A DNA stretch of 8,669 nucleotides. Source: Acidobacteriota bacterium (lineage in GTDB: Bacteria > Acidobacteriota > Terriglobia > UBA7540). The notes beneath the pieces were generated by a model. It was not told the origin of the DNA. It saw only the letters and a program-made list of their open reading frames with translations, and searched no databases. The DNA lies in NCBI GenBank assembly GCA_021780055.1, contig JAJXZM010000119.1:1-8669 (forward strand), in the 5' to 3' direction. Shown here piece by piece: positions 1 to 6,511 of this stretch (positions within the stretch are counted from its first letter, which is position 1; each line of letters opens with the position of its first letter). The position numbers were made by a program, and so were the translations under genes.

Positions 1-24
1 ACGGCGTTTGTAGCCGCGGCCCAT
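1..24 (-). CDS. 5' end of an unidentified gene (partial)
   Basis: An ATG at 24-22 (read on the minus strand) is preceded by GGAGGG about 6 bases upstream, a strong ribosome binding site with ideal spacing. Only eight codons fall inside the window, reading M-G-R-G-Y-K-R-R, so the product starts basic and cannot be identified. It lies 94 bases downstream of the lexA stop on the same strand and could be co-transcribed with lexA; the spacer contains a stem-loop. The start is supported by the ribosome binding site alone. Confidence 0.5.
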
Positions 25-73
25 GCACGTCCCTCCGTTTCCCCCCACGGGTAAGAAGAAGATCGTTGCCGCT

Positions 74-96
74 CCTGCGGGCGTTTCCCGCGCAGG
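74..96 (-). repeat. Stem-loop between lexA and the next gene
   Basis: On the minus strand CCTGC and GGG pair with CCC and GCAGG around a 5-base AAACG loop, giving 8 base pairs with a 2-base bulge on one side. It starts about 23 bases after the lexA stop codon. No T-run follows directly (only a mixed TCTTCTTCTT stretch about a dozen bases later), so it is a poor intrinsic terminator. It could act as a partial terminator, an attenuator or an mRNA-stabilising hairpin between lexA and the downstream gene. Confidence 0.3.
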
Positions 97-118
97 ATGC
101 AGGTGCTGAGCAGCCGCG

Positions 119-826
119 CTAATATTTGCGCAGCACGCCGATCACTCGTCCCTGGATCTTGACATCTGCCGCGGGCACAATGATGGGATCCATCTGCGCA
201 TTTGCAGGCTGCAACCGAACCTTGTCACCGCCTTCGAGGAAGAACCGTTTCAAGGTCGCGTCCGTTCCGCCCACCAGCGCTACCACAATCTCACCGCTCT
301 GGGCAGTTTCAGCATTTTCCACCAAGATGTAGTCGCCGTTGCAAATGTGGTCGTCGACCATCGAATCGCCCTTCACCTTCAGAACATAAATCTTGCCCTT
401 GCCGCTGGCAAAGTCACCCAGTGAAAAGTTCTCTGGTTGCGCAATCGCCTCCACGGGCTGGCCTGCCGCAATGTGGCCCAGCAGTGGAAATTCAAGGTTC
501 GGCAACGGGTAGAAGTGAATGGAATCCGCTGGCGTCGCGGAAGCCGTTCCCTGCCAACCCCCCGGCTGCGGTGGTTCAGAGGTCGCCGGCACATTCCCGT
601 AAGGCACGGACCCGGGCACGGCAACGACCTCCACTGAGCGGCTCTGATTATACCGCCGGCGGATGAATCCCTTTTTCTCCAAGACCTGCAGGTGCTTGTG
701 AACCGTGGCCAGCGATGAAAGACGCAGCCCGGATGCCATCTCCTCAAAGCTCGGCGAATAACCGTGCCGGTTGATGAAGTGGATCAGGAAATCCAGGACC
801 TGTTTTTGCCGCCGGGTCAGTGCCAT
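119..826 (-). CDS. lexA: LexA, SOS-response transcriptional repressor (S24 self-cleaving)
   Basis: LexA is a cytoplasmic repressor of DNA-damage genes. RecA filaments on single-stranded DNA trigger its self-cleavage, which derepresses the SOS regulon. Residues 1-68 form the N-terminal winged helix-turn-helix (opening LTRRQKQVLDFL, with GYSPSFEEMA and the recognition-helix region SSLATVHKHLQVLEKKGFI). Residues 112-233 form the S24 peptidase/dimerisation domain. The scissile pair is A121-G122 in GHIAAGQP, the nucleophile is S155 in GDSM, and the general base is K193 in ATLKRF. Spacing between these sites matches E. coli LexA (A84-G85, S119, K156) within one residue. At 235 residues it is longer than the usual 200-205; the extra length is a Pro/Gly/Ser-rich linker at about 70-111. 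The ATG has AGGAGG at 833-838 with a 6-base gap. Its promoter contains a likely self-operator. All catalytic residues are present, so it should be functional. Confidence 0.96.
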   Translation of the reverse strand: MALTRRQKQVLDFLIHFINRHGYSPSFEEMASGLRLSSLATVHKHLQVLEKKGFIRRRYNQSRSVEVVAVPGSVPYGNVPATSEPPQPGGWQGTASATPADSIHFYPLPNLEFPLLGHIAAGQPVEAIAQPENFSLGDFASGKGKIYVLKVKGDSMVDDHICNGDYILVENAETAQSGEIVVALVGGTDATLKRFFLEGGDKVRLQPANAQMDPIIVPAADVKIQGRVIGVLRKY

Positions 827-852
827 CAGATTCCTCCTGATGTGGCCGCAGG

Positions 853-877
853 AAGCACACGACCATCAAGTGTGCTT
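853..877. repeat. Perfect inverted repeat at the lexA transcription start
   Basis: AAGCACAC (853-860) and GTGTGCTT (870-877) are perfect 8-bp complements separated by 9 bases. The dyad begins immediately next to the lexA -10 hexamer and covers the expected transcription start near 871. Because part of the right arm lies before that start, a protein-binding dyad is at least as likely as an RNA hairpin in the leader. The binding factor, if any, is unknown. Confidence 0.4.
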
Positions 878-907
878 ATTATAGGCGAATAAAAAGCGAA
901 TAATCAA
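878..907 (-). promoter_or_regulatory. lexA promoter with direct-repeat operator in the spacer
   Basis: On the minus strand a -35 TTGATT (907-902) and a perfect -10 TATAAT (883-878) are separated by 18 bases. The spacer is almost filled by two copies of TATTCGC (902-896 and 891-885) with an 11-bp period, roughly one helical turn. Written as ATTC-N7-ATTC, the layout resembles the direct-repeat LexA box GTTC-N7-GTTC known from Alphaproteobacteria. Placement between -35 and -10 of lexA itself suggests autorepression. The predicted start near 871 gives a leader of about 45 bases. The promoter hexamers are seen directly; LexA binding is inferred. Confidence 0.72.
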
Positions 908-1186
908 GAAGAAATCTGTGGCACAATTTCATTCCCGAAAACCGGCTCGTGAGTCTGCACCCGCACCTAACAACGCAGAACTCAGAGGGCCGGCAGACAG
1001 TTGGCAGGCATAAGTGGACGGGGACTGACGCTAAAGTGATCTTTCTTGTGCGCCCAAGCAGTTTCCCAGACAACAAAACTCTTCGCAAAAGCTACACCTT
1101 TCTGCCGGGGACTACGCCGCAAGGTCATCTCTCTCATAACCTTTATTACTGTTGAGTACATTTAGGGGTCCGTTGTTGTATTTCTG
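908..1186. other. Non-coding part of the lexA / lipoprotein divergent spacer
   Basis: The whole gap between the two divergent start codons is 453 bases. Its ends hold the lexA promoter and the lipoprotein promoter. Between them I see no open reading frame with a ribosome binding site and protein-like composition, no tRNA-like fold and no clear inverted repeat. Short frames on both strands here have no supporting signal. Confidence 0.5.
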
Positions 1187-1216
1187 TTGACAGTGTGTCG
1201 CTGGTAAAGGTATTCT
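1187..1216 (+). promoter_or_regulatory. Sigma70-type promoter of the large lipoprotein gene
   Basis: A perfect -35 TTGACA (1187-1192) is followed after 18 bases by a -10 TATTCT (1211-1216, four of six consensus positions). Transcription would start near 1223, giving a leader of about 57 bases before the GTG start at 1280. No operator-like repeat overlaps the hexamers. Confidence 0.6.
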
Positions 1217-1279
1217 ACCGGCACAAATTTAGCGATCGAACGGACGGCTTGCCTATTCTGGAGGGGATAGCAAGTTACT

Positions 1280-3898
1280 GTGAAGTGTGCCACAGGAGTT
1301 GTTTTCGCCGGAATGTTTCTTTTGGCAGGTTGCGGTGGAGGATCGACTTCCCCCGCAACCGTTAGCCCTGCAAGCCCATCGGTTTCGGTAACCATCTCGC
1401 CCAGTTCCCAACAGACTATTGACGCCGGGCAGACGGTGAATTTCACGGCTGCGGTCGCCAACGATTCCAGCAACCAGGGCGTAAGCTGGGCCGTGTCCGG
1501 CAGCAGTTGCAGTGGCGGCGCTTGCGGAACATTGACCAATACTTCCGCTGCGGCAGCGACTTACGACGCTCCGGCCAATGTTTGTTCCGCCCTCGCGGCA
1601 ACCATCACTGCCACTTCCGTTGACAAGAGCAGCGCCTTTTCCTCGGCAACGGTGAAAGTGAATCCGCTGCCGGCGATTACCACAGCGTCGCTGCCGGATG
1701 CAATCGTGGGAGCCTCCTACAGCGCCACGCTGCAGGCAAGCGGCGGCACAGGCCCCCTTTCCTGGAAAATCGCAACGGGCAGCCTGCCCGGTGGCCTGTC
1801 GCTCAACGCCGCTACAAGGGTCATTTCCGGCCAGCCCGCTAGCGCAGGCACGTTCAGTTTTACCGTTGAGGTCACCGATTCGGCTCCCACTCCGGCGTCG
1901 GTCACCAGGTCCCTCAGTCTTGTCGTTACGAACCCACTTATTGTTACGACGGTGTTGCTCTCCGGCGGGTCGGTGGGCGTGCCGTACAGTGCGACGCTGC
2001 AGGCCAGCGGCGGAACAGGCTCTTATTCGTGGTCGATTACATCCGGCACCCTGCCGGGTGGCGTTTCGCTCAACTCGAGCACAGGGGTGATTTCCGGAAC
2101 GCCCACTACCTCCCAAAAGTATAACTTTACGGTTCAGGTCACCGACTCCTCCACGCCCGCGCCGCAAACAGCCACGCAGTCGCTCAGCATCAGCATCGAG
2201 CCGGCCATGATCATTTCAACGACCTCACTGCCCAACGGCACGGCGAGCGTGAACTACAGCGCAACGATCGAGCAGCAGCATGGGACATTGCCCCTGTCGT
2301 GGAGCCTCGTAAGCGGCTCCGGCGCCATGCCGGGCGGATTATCACTTGACGCGGGTACGGGTGTCATTTCCGGCACGCCCACGGTGGCCGGGACCTACGG
2401 CTTCACGGTGATGGTCACGGATTCAAGCGTGCCCTCGCAGACAGCCACGCAGGCCCTCAGCATCACCATCAACCCCTCGGGCGCCGGCAATACAGAACTG
2501 AGCGGCCGCTACGCTTTTCTGCTGAGCGGTTACAACAGCAGCGGAAACCGTGTCGACATGGCAGGAAGCCTGGTGGCCGACGGGGCCGGAAATATCACGA
2601 CCGGCGTTGAAGACCTGAACCTTGAAGGACTGGCACCGCCGCCCGGGCTGACCCTTACAGGAAAGTACACGTTAAACACCGACAGCCGGGGCACGATCAG
2701 CTTTACCGATTCACTTGGCGCCAGCTACACCATGGCCATCGCCATGGGGAGCCTCAGCGGAGGAAACACGGGCACCGCGGAAAAGGGCTCCATTCTCGAA
2801 TTCGATTCCAGCGGTTACCTTATGAGCGGCGTCATTGAATTGCAGACGCCCGCCGATTTCCTGAAGCAATCGATAACCGGCAATTACGCCTTTGGATTCA
2901 CCGGCGCGGACATGGGCGGAAGCCGGTTGGCCGTGGCGGGTGAGTTTACAGCCGACGGCGCCGGAGGCATCACCGGCGGGCAATTTGACGCGGACGACGA
3001 CGGCACGCCCACGGCTGCGGCTGCCATCGCCGGTACCAGCACTTACACCGTTGATACAACAACGGGGCGATGCACTGGAACGCTCAGCGGCATTTCGCCT
3101 GCTCCCGCGGACTATGTTTTTTACATTGTATCCGCAGGCAGATTGCTGGCGCTCAGCACGGAAAGCTCGTCGGCCTCGGGGCTGGTCACGGGCGAGATCG
3201 ATTCCCAGACAGGCGGGCCTTTCTCATCCGGCTCGCTCAGCGGCGCGGTGGTAATGGGCGTTGACGCGGCTGCAACATCCACGAGCGGCGGGTCGCAGAC
3301 AGCGCTGGGCGTTGTTACCTTCGACGGGACCGGCAAGGCCAACTTTTCCATGGATATGAACGATGCCGGGACGCTGTCAACCGTATCCGGCTCCGGGACA
3401 TACGGCGCGGTGGATTCAACAACGGGACGTTTTACTTTGACGCCTCCGAGCGGCATACCGTCTCTGGTTGGCTATCTGGTTTCCGCAAATCAGGCGTTTC
3501 TGGTGGGAGCGGACAGCGGTGTCACGGAAGGAACGTTCCAGGCGCAATCCGCCGGCCCGTTCACGAATTCCTCTTTGAACTTCACCGGCTTTTTCGGCGA
3601 CCAGGCGTTTGCCTCTGCACCGGTGCAACCTCCCAAGGGAATTCTCCCCGCCACGCTCAGCACCGGCGTCATGACGTTTGACGGCGCCGGGAACTTCTCC
3701 GCCACCAGCGACGAGAACCAGTCAGGCGTGTTGCTGCCCGGCCAGACAACCACGGGCACCTACTCGGTGGCATCGAACGGAAGAGTGACGCTCAATTCGG
3801 GATCACTGATCCTTTACATGGTGTCACCCACAAAGTTTGTTGCCATGGATACAGTCCCGACCGATCCCAACCCGACGCTCGCCGGCGACCGGCAGTAA
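1280..3898 (+). CDS. Large Ig-repeat lipoprotein
   Basis: This is an 872-residue predicted outer-surface or periplasmic lipoprotein of unknown ligand. The signal peptide is short and ends in lipobox LLAGC, with lipidated C18 followed by a Gly/Ser linker. Residues about 33-128 look like a bacterial Ig-like domain. Three putative-Ig (He_PIG-like) repeats follow at about 131-217, 220-307 and 310-398, each with SYSATLQASGGTG-, LPGGLSL- and VISGTP-like blocks and a period near 89 residues. Residues 407-872 hold about four longer repeats beginning near 407, 532, 653 and 766, marked by GxYAF-like openings, DGAGNI-type turns and YxVS near the end. The GTG start is the only possibility in frame: a stop lies at 1268-1270, and ATG 1313 would lose the signal peptide's charged start. 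GGAGGGG at 1260-1266 is the ribosome binding site, with a long 13-base gap. No enzymatic motif is seen; adhesion or polymer binding is only a guess. Confidence 0.88.
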   Translation: MKCATGVVFAGMFLLAGCGGGSTSPATVSPASPSVSVTISPSSQQTIDAGQTVNFTAAVANDSSNQGVSWAVSGSSCSGGACGTLTNTSAAAATYDAPANVCSALAATITATSVDKSSAFSSATVKVNPLPAITTASLPDAIVGASYSATLQASGGTGPLSWKIATGSLPGGLSLNAATRVISGQPASAGTFSFTVEVTDSAPTPASVTRSLSLVVTNPLIVTTVLLSGGSVGVPYSATLQASGGTGSYSWSITSGTLPGGVSLNSSTGVISGTPTTSQKYNFTVQVTDSSTPAPQTATQSLSISIEPAMIISTTSLPNGTASVNYSATIEQQHGTLPLSWSLVSGSGAMPGGLSLDAGTGVISGTPTVAGTYGFTVMVTDSSVPSQTATQALSITINPSGAGNTELSGRYAFLLSGYNSSGNRVDMAGSLVADGAGNITTGVEDLNLEGLAPPPGLTLTGKYTLNTDSRGTISFTDSLGASYTMAIAMGSLSGGNTGTAEKGSILEFDSSGYLMSGVIELQTPADFLKQSITGNYAFGFTGADMGGSRLAVAGEFTADGAGGITGGQFDADDDGTPTAAAAIAGTSTYTVDTTTGRCTGTLSGISPAPADYVFYIVSAGRLLALSTESSSASGLVTGEIDSQTGGPFSSGSLSGAVVMGVDAAATSTSGGSQTALGVVTFDGTGKANFSMDMNDAGTLSTVSGSGTYGAVDSTTGRFTLTPPSGIPSLVGYLVSANQAFLVGADSGVTEGTFQAQSAGPFTNSSLNFTGFFGDQAFASAPVQPPKGILPATLSTGVMTFDGAGNFSATSDENQSGVLLPGQTTTGTYSVASNGRVTLNSGSLILYMVSPTKFVAMDTVPTDPNPTLAGDRQ
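1670..2473 (+). repeat. Three tandem Ig-like coding repeats, period about 267 bp
   Basis: Codons for the three He_PIG-like domains repeat at about 267-bp spacing. The first two copies remain very similar at DNA level: the segment starting AGCGCCACGCTGCAGGC at 1721 is matched, with few differences, by AGTGCGACGCTGCAGGC at 1988. The third copy has diverged further (residues 328-336 read ATIEQQHGT instead of ATLQASGGT). This suggests internal duplication, more recent for copies one and two. Confidence 0.7.
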
Positions 3899-3920
3899 CC
3901 CATCGGACGGCGTGTTAACG

Positions 3921-4754
3921 TCATGCGCGCGCCGGGCCGGTTGGCTGGTCGGAGGGTTGAAAGGTAAGCCAGTCGGCTTGGACTTTGTCCCAGCCCTGGA
4001 TCAGCAGGCCCTGTTCCTCAAAGAAGCTGCGAATGCGCGGCCGGTTCCAGCCGGCAATTTCTTCCAGGATAGGCACCAGGACGCTCAGCGCGTCGTCGCT
4101 GAGGACGGTTCTCCTGGCGATCTGGGTGATATTGCGAGCTTCTGAAACCGCCACGGTAAATCCTTCCCGCTGGTTTACGTGCAGCATGACGTGGACGTCG
4201 GAGCTGCCGTCACCCACGTAGACGACGCGGTCGGCGCCAATCTGCAACAGGGATTGCAGATCATCGAGCGTGGTGACTTTTCCATAGCCCGCATTCACTC
4301 GAATAATGCCCTCCACGCGGCCGGCGTTGTCGTAACGCAACTGGGTGCCGTGGATATGGTCCGGTGCGATAAGGCCCTCGAGCGCCGATTCCACCACCTC
4401 CTGCGGTCCGGCGGAAAGCACGTGAAAGTCGAATGCAAAACCTTCGATGGCTCCCGCCAGCAAATCCCGCAGCTGCTGGATGTTCCTCTTCAGCCGGATG
4501 TTTTTGCCGGCCTGGACCAGGTGTTCCTTACGCACCCGGGCATGCAGGTCAGGATCGTGCAGCAACAGATAGGATAGTTCTGCCCCCTGCTGGACAAAAT
4601 TCTGCACCGAGAGAATAGCAACTTTGCGTTCAAATTCTTTTCCGGGAATGCCTGCCATCTCACTCAGGACATAACCGGAATCATGAAAGCTAAGCGTCTG
4701 GTCGAAATCGCTCGCAACCAGGTAGCGTTTTAAGAACTGTGTTGGGGTTTGCAT
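3921..4754 (-). CDS. HAD-superfamily phosphatase (subclass IB, SerB/MtnX-like)
   Basis: This is a 277-residue cytoplasmic phosphomonoesterase of the haloacid dehalogenase superfamily. All four motifs are visible. Motif I is D16-F-D18-Q-T20 (D16 the nucleophile, D18 the acid/base). Motif II is S114 in FHVLSAG, motif III is K159 in GYGKVTTL, and motif IV is YVGDGSSD with D182 and D186 binding magnesium. The helical stretch of about 90 residues between motifs I and II is a C1-type cap, as in phosphoserine phosphatase and MtnX-like enzymes. The C-terminal 60 residues extend past the core fold. The substrate cannot be assigned; no serine or methionine-salvage gene is adjacent. The start is firm: AGGAGG (4761-4766, within AAAGGAGG) lies 6 bases before ATG. 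Its 3' end faces the lipoprotein gene with 22 bases between and no evident terminator. Confidence 0.85.
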   Translation of the reverse strand: MQTPTQFLKRYLVASDFDQTLSFHDSGYVLSEMAGIPGKEFERKVAILSVQNFVQQGAELSYLLLHDPDLHARVRKEHLVQAGKNIRLKRNIQQLRDLLAGAIEGFAFDFHVLSAGPQEVVESALEGLIAPDHIHGTQLRYDNAGRVEGIIRVNAGYGKVTTLDDLQSLLQIGADRVVYVGDGSSDVHVMLHVNQREGFTVAVSEARNITQIARRTVLSDDALSVLVPILEEIAGWNRPRIRSFFEEQGLLIQGWDKVQADWLTFQPSDQPTGPARA

Positions 4755-4825
4755 AAGATCCCTCCTTTCAGTCTGGCCGGGATGCGCCAGTTCGGGAACG
4801 GGTTAAATCTTCATTGTGGGAGTCG

Positions 4826-4855
4826 ATTATTACGGTGGAGTTAATTCCTGATTAA
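4826..4855 (-). promoter_or_regulatory. Possible promoter of the HAD phosphatase gene
   Basis: On the minus strand AATAAT (4831-4826, five of six -10 positions) lies 18 bases downstream of TTAATC (4855-4850, only three of six -35 positions). A 13-bp palindrome overlaps the -35. The match is weak and the leader would be about 65 bases, but this is the best candidate between the two divergent genes on this strand. Confidence 0.3.
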
Positions 4856-4860
4856 ATCAG
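4848..4860. repeat. 13-bp palindrome upstream of the HAD gene
   Basis: CTGATT-A-AATCAG is a perfect dyad with 6-bp arms and a single central base. It overlaps the -35 of the possible HAD promoter, a usual place for a repressor operator. No regulator gene is adjacent, so the binding protein is unknown. Confidence 0.35.
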
Positions 4861-5041
4861 CGTGAACGCGTCATGGATTCCCATCCTTGCATTCTCGTGA
4901 TCTGCTGTCGGCGATCAATGGCACCCTGTGATTGTGCCGGATGCGCGTACGGCCGTCCAATTGATAAAATTGATGGGGTGTATAAGGGGCCCATCGGCCC
5001 ACAAAAGGGATCCTATGTCAATGCAGCCGGATTTATAGGTG
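4861..5041. other. Middle of the HAD / S41 divergent spacer
   Basis: The full gap between the two divergent genes is 345 bases. This part has no credible gene. It contains a direct repeat AATTGAT x2 (4959-4965 and 4968-4974, period 9) and a small 5-bp stem GGGCC / GGCCC around CATC (4987-5000). A TTGATA at 4961 and TATAAG at 4981 are only 14 bases apart, too close for a normal sigma70 promoter. Confidence 0.4.
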
Positions 5042-5050
5042 TGCTATAGT
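5042..5050 (+). promoter_or_regulatory. Extended -10 promoter of the S41-like gene
   Basis: TGCTATAGT is an extended -10 element (TG, one base, then TATAGT, five of six). No good -35 is seen 17 bases upstream, as is common for this promoter class. Transcription would start near 5057, giving a 43-base leader. The GTG at 5049 falls inside this -10 hexamer, so it cannot be the translation start of the message made here. Confidence 0.5.
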
Positions 5051-5056
5051 GTCAGC

Positions 5057-5075
5057 TAGGGGTCCAAATAGGGGT
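5057..5075 (+). repeat. TAGGGGT direct repeat at the S41-like gene start site
   Basis: TAGGGGT occurs at 5057-5063 and again at 5069-5075, a 12-bp period. The pair sits at the predicted transcription start and in the early leader. It may bind a regulator or be chance. Confidence 0.3.
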
Positions 5076-5099
5076 GCCCGCCGAAGGAGTTTGTATCCG

Positions 5100-6368
5100 A
5101 TGACGAAGCGTGTCCGTCTGCTTGTAATAGCGTTATCTTCCCTGCTGGTTTTCTATGTCATTATCGGCGGGGTGCTTGGACGGGGCAGCACCGATCAGGG
5201 AGAGAACTCCTACCGCGATCTGGGCGTTTACAGCCAGGTCCTTTCCAGGATCCAGCAGGAATACGTCACCCAGCCCAACCTGAAGAATGTGACCAAGGGC
5301 GCCATTCGGGGACTGCTGGAAGCGCTTGACCCTTACAACACCTACTTCACTCCCGCAGAGTATCAGGAATATCTGCAACACCCGAGCGCGGGCCCGGCCA
5401 GCGTTGGGCTCTACATTTCAAAGCGGACGGGATTTACCACCGTGGTCTCGGTCCTGCCGGATAGCCCGGCGCAGAAGGCGGGAATCAATCCCGGCGACCT
5501 GATCGACGAGATAAACGGGGATCGACTCCGCGAGCTTTCCGTGATTCAGATCAATCGGCTGTTGGACGGCGCTCCGGGAACCACCGTTAACCTGTCCATC
5601 ATTAAAGGTACGCAAGGCGAGCCTGATAAGGTCACCCTCACCCGCGAAGTTCTTAAGAACGTTCCGCTGACGGCGGAAACTATTGACGGCAAGACGGCTT
5701 ACCTGCGGGTACCCACGCTCGATCAGGGGAAGTCCGCGGAAATAGCCGCCAAGCTCAAACAACTGATTGCTGACGGCGACAACAAGATTGTGCTGGATCT
5801 TAGAAATTGTGCCGGTGGACTAGAAAGTGAAGGCGAAAAGACCGCTAACCTCTTTCTTGACCGCGGTTTGATCACCTATCTCTACGGGCAGCGCTACCCG
5901 AGGCAGGAAATCACGGCGCAGCCATCTGACCAGATTACCAAGCTGCCGATGGTTGTTCTGATCAACCAGTCAACGGCGGGTCCTGCGGAAGTTGTGGCCG
6001 GAGCCATTCTGGACAACAAGCGCGGCGATGTGGTGGGTGTTACCAGCTTCGGCGTGGGCGTTTATCAGAAGCTCATTCCCGTAGGCGATGGGTCGGCACT
6101 GCTGCTTTCTGTCGCCAAGTATTACACCCCGGACGGGAAACCCATTCCCGGAAACGGTGTTACACCCAACGTGATGCAGGCTGCGGAAAGCGAAGCCGCT
6201 GCGGAGTCAGGCGAGACCGCGCCTCCCAAATTTGGCGGGCCCGACGACAAGCAGCTTCAGAAGGCGCTCGAAATCCTGAATACGAAGACGTCATCGGAAA
6301 AAACCGCAAGGTTGAGGGTGCTGAAGCCGGCGGCTTTCGGGGTGCACAGCCAGACTGAATGGTCCTGA
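5100..6368 (+). CDS. S41 (CtpA/Prc-like) PDZ protein lacking the catalytic Ser and Lys
   Basis: This is a 422-residue envelope protein with the carboxyl-terminal processing protease layout. Residues 7-27 form a membrane anchor or signal, and about 36-95 the N-terminal helical part (LEALDPYNTYFTP). A PDZ domain spans about 100-183 (SPAQKAGINPGDLIDEING), and the S41 core about 186-360 (VLDLRNCAGG, then VVLINQSTAGPAEVVAGAILD). Active S41A enzymes have SASASE at the nucleophile and FGKGxVQ at the base. Aligned to E. coli Prc (S430, D441, K455), this protein has G294, D305 and V319; Q323 of the Ser-Lys-Gln triad is kept. The reading frame is intact, so it is probably a non-proteolytic scaffold or regulator, not a decaying gene. 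The start at 5100 is chosen over GTG 5049 because AAGGAG (5084-5089) lies 10 bases before ATG, the anchor follows at once, and 5049 is in the -10 box. The C-terminal tail, about 361-422, is polar and low in complexity. Confidence 0.9.
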   Translation: MTKRVRLLVIALSSLLVFYVIIGGVLGRGSTDQGENSYRDLGVYSQVLSRIQQEYVTQPNLKNVTKGAIRGLLEALDPYNTYFTPAEYQEYLQHPSAGPASVGLYISKRTGFTTVVSVLPDSPAQKAGINPGDLIDEINGDRLRELSVIQINRLLDGAPGTTVNLSIIKGTQGEPDKVTLTREVLKNVPLTAETIDGKTAYLRVPTLDQGKSAEIAAKLKQLIADGDNKIVLDLRNCAGGLESEGEKTANLFLDRGLITYLYGQRYPRQEITAQPSDQITKLPMVVLINQSTAGPAEVVAGAILDNKRGDVVGVTSFGVGVYQKLIPVGDGSALLLSVAKYYTPDGKPIPGNGVTPNVMQAAESEAAAESGETAPPKFGGPDDKQLQKALEILNTKTSSEKTARLRVLKPAAFGVHSQTEWS

Positions 6369-6511
6369 CGACGGGCACGCATTGAATTTCGTCTGTCCTT
6401 TCCGCCCCCGCACGACAAAACCCATTTGACATCTTGAAACTTCCCAGCCTGCCTGCCGAGCGAAGGGTGGATCGGGGCAGCGCGCCCCAGTTCGTGCCGG
6501 CTGCCATGCCC

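Noticed and set aside
202..666. 154-codon plus-strand frame opposite lexA
   Set aside because: Low-complexity Arg/Pro/Ser composition, no ribosome binding site, and fully contained in the well-supported lexA gene on the other strand.
1253..2167. 304-codon open frame on the minus strand opposite the lipoprotein gene
   Set aside because: It is rich in Arg, Gly and Cys, has no domain-like pattern, and mirrors the repeat structure of the clear plus-strand lipoprotein. It is a shadow of GC-rich repetitive coding DNA.
3881..3893. GCCGG-CGA-CCGGC hairpin just before the lipoprotein stop codon, as a terminator
   Set aside because: It lies inside the coding sequence, has a 5-bp stem and no following T-run.
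4961..4986. TTGATA...TATAAG as the promoter of the S41-like gene
   Set aside because: The spacer is only 14 bases, too short for sigma70; the extended -10 at 5042-5050 is better placed.
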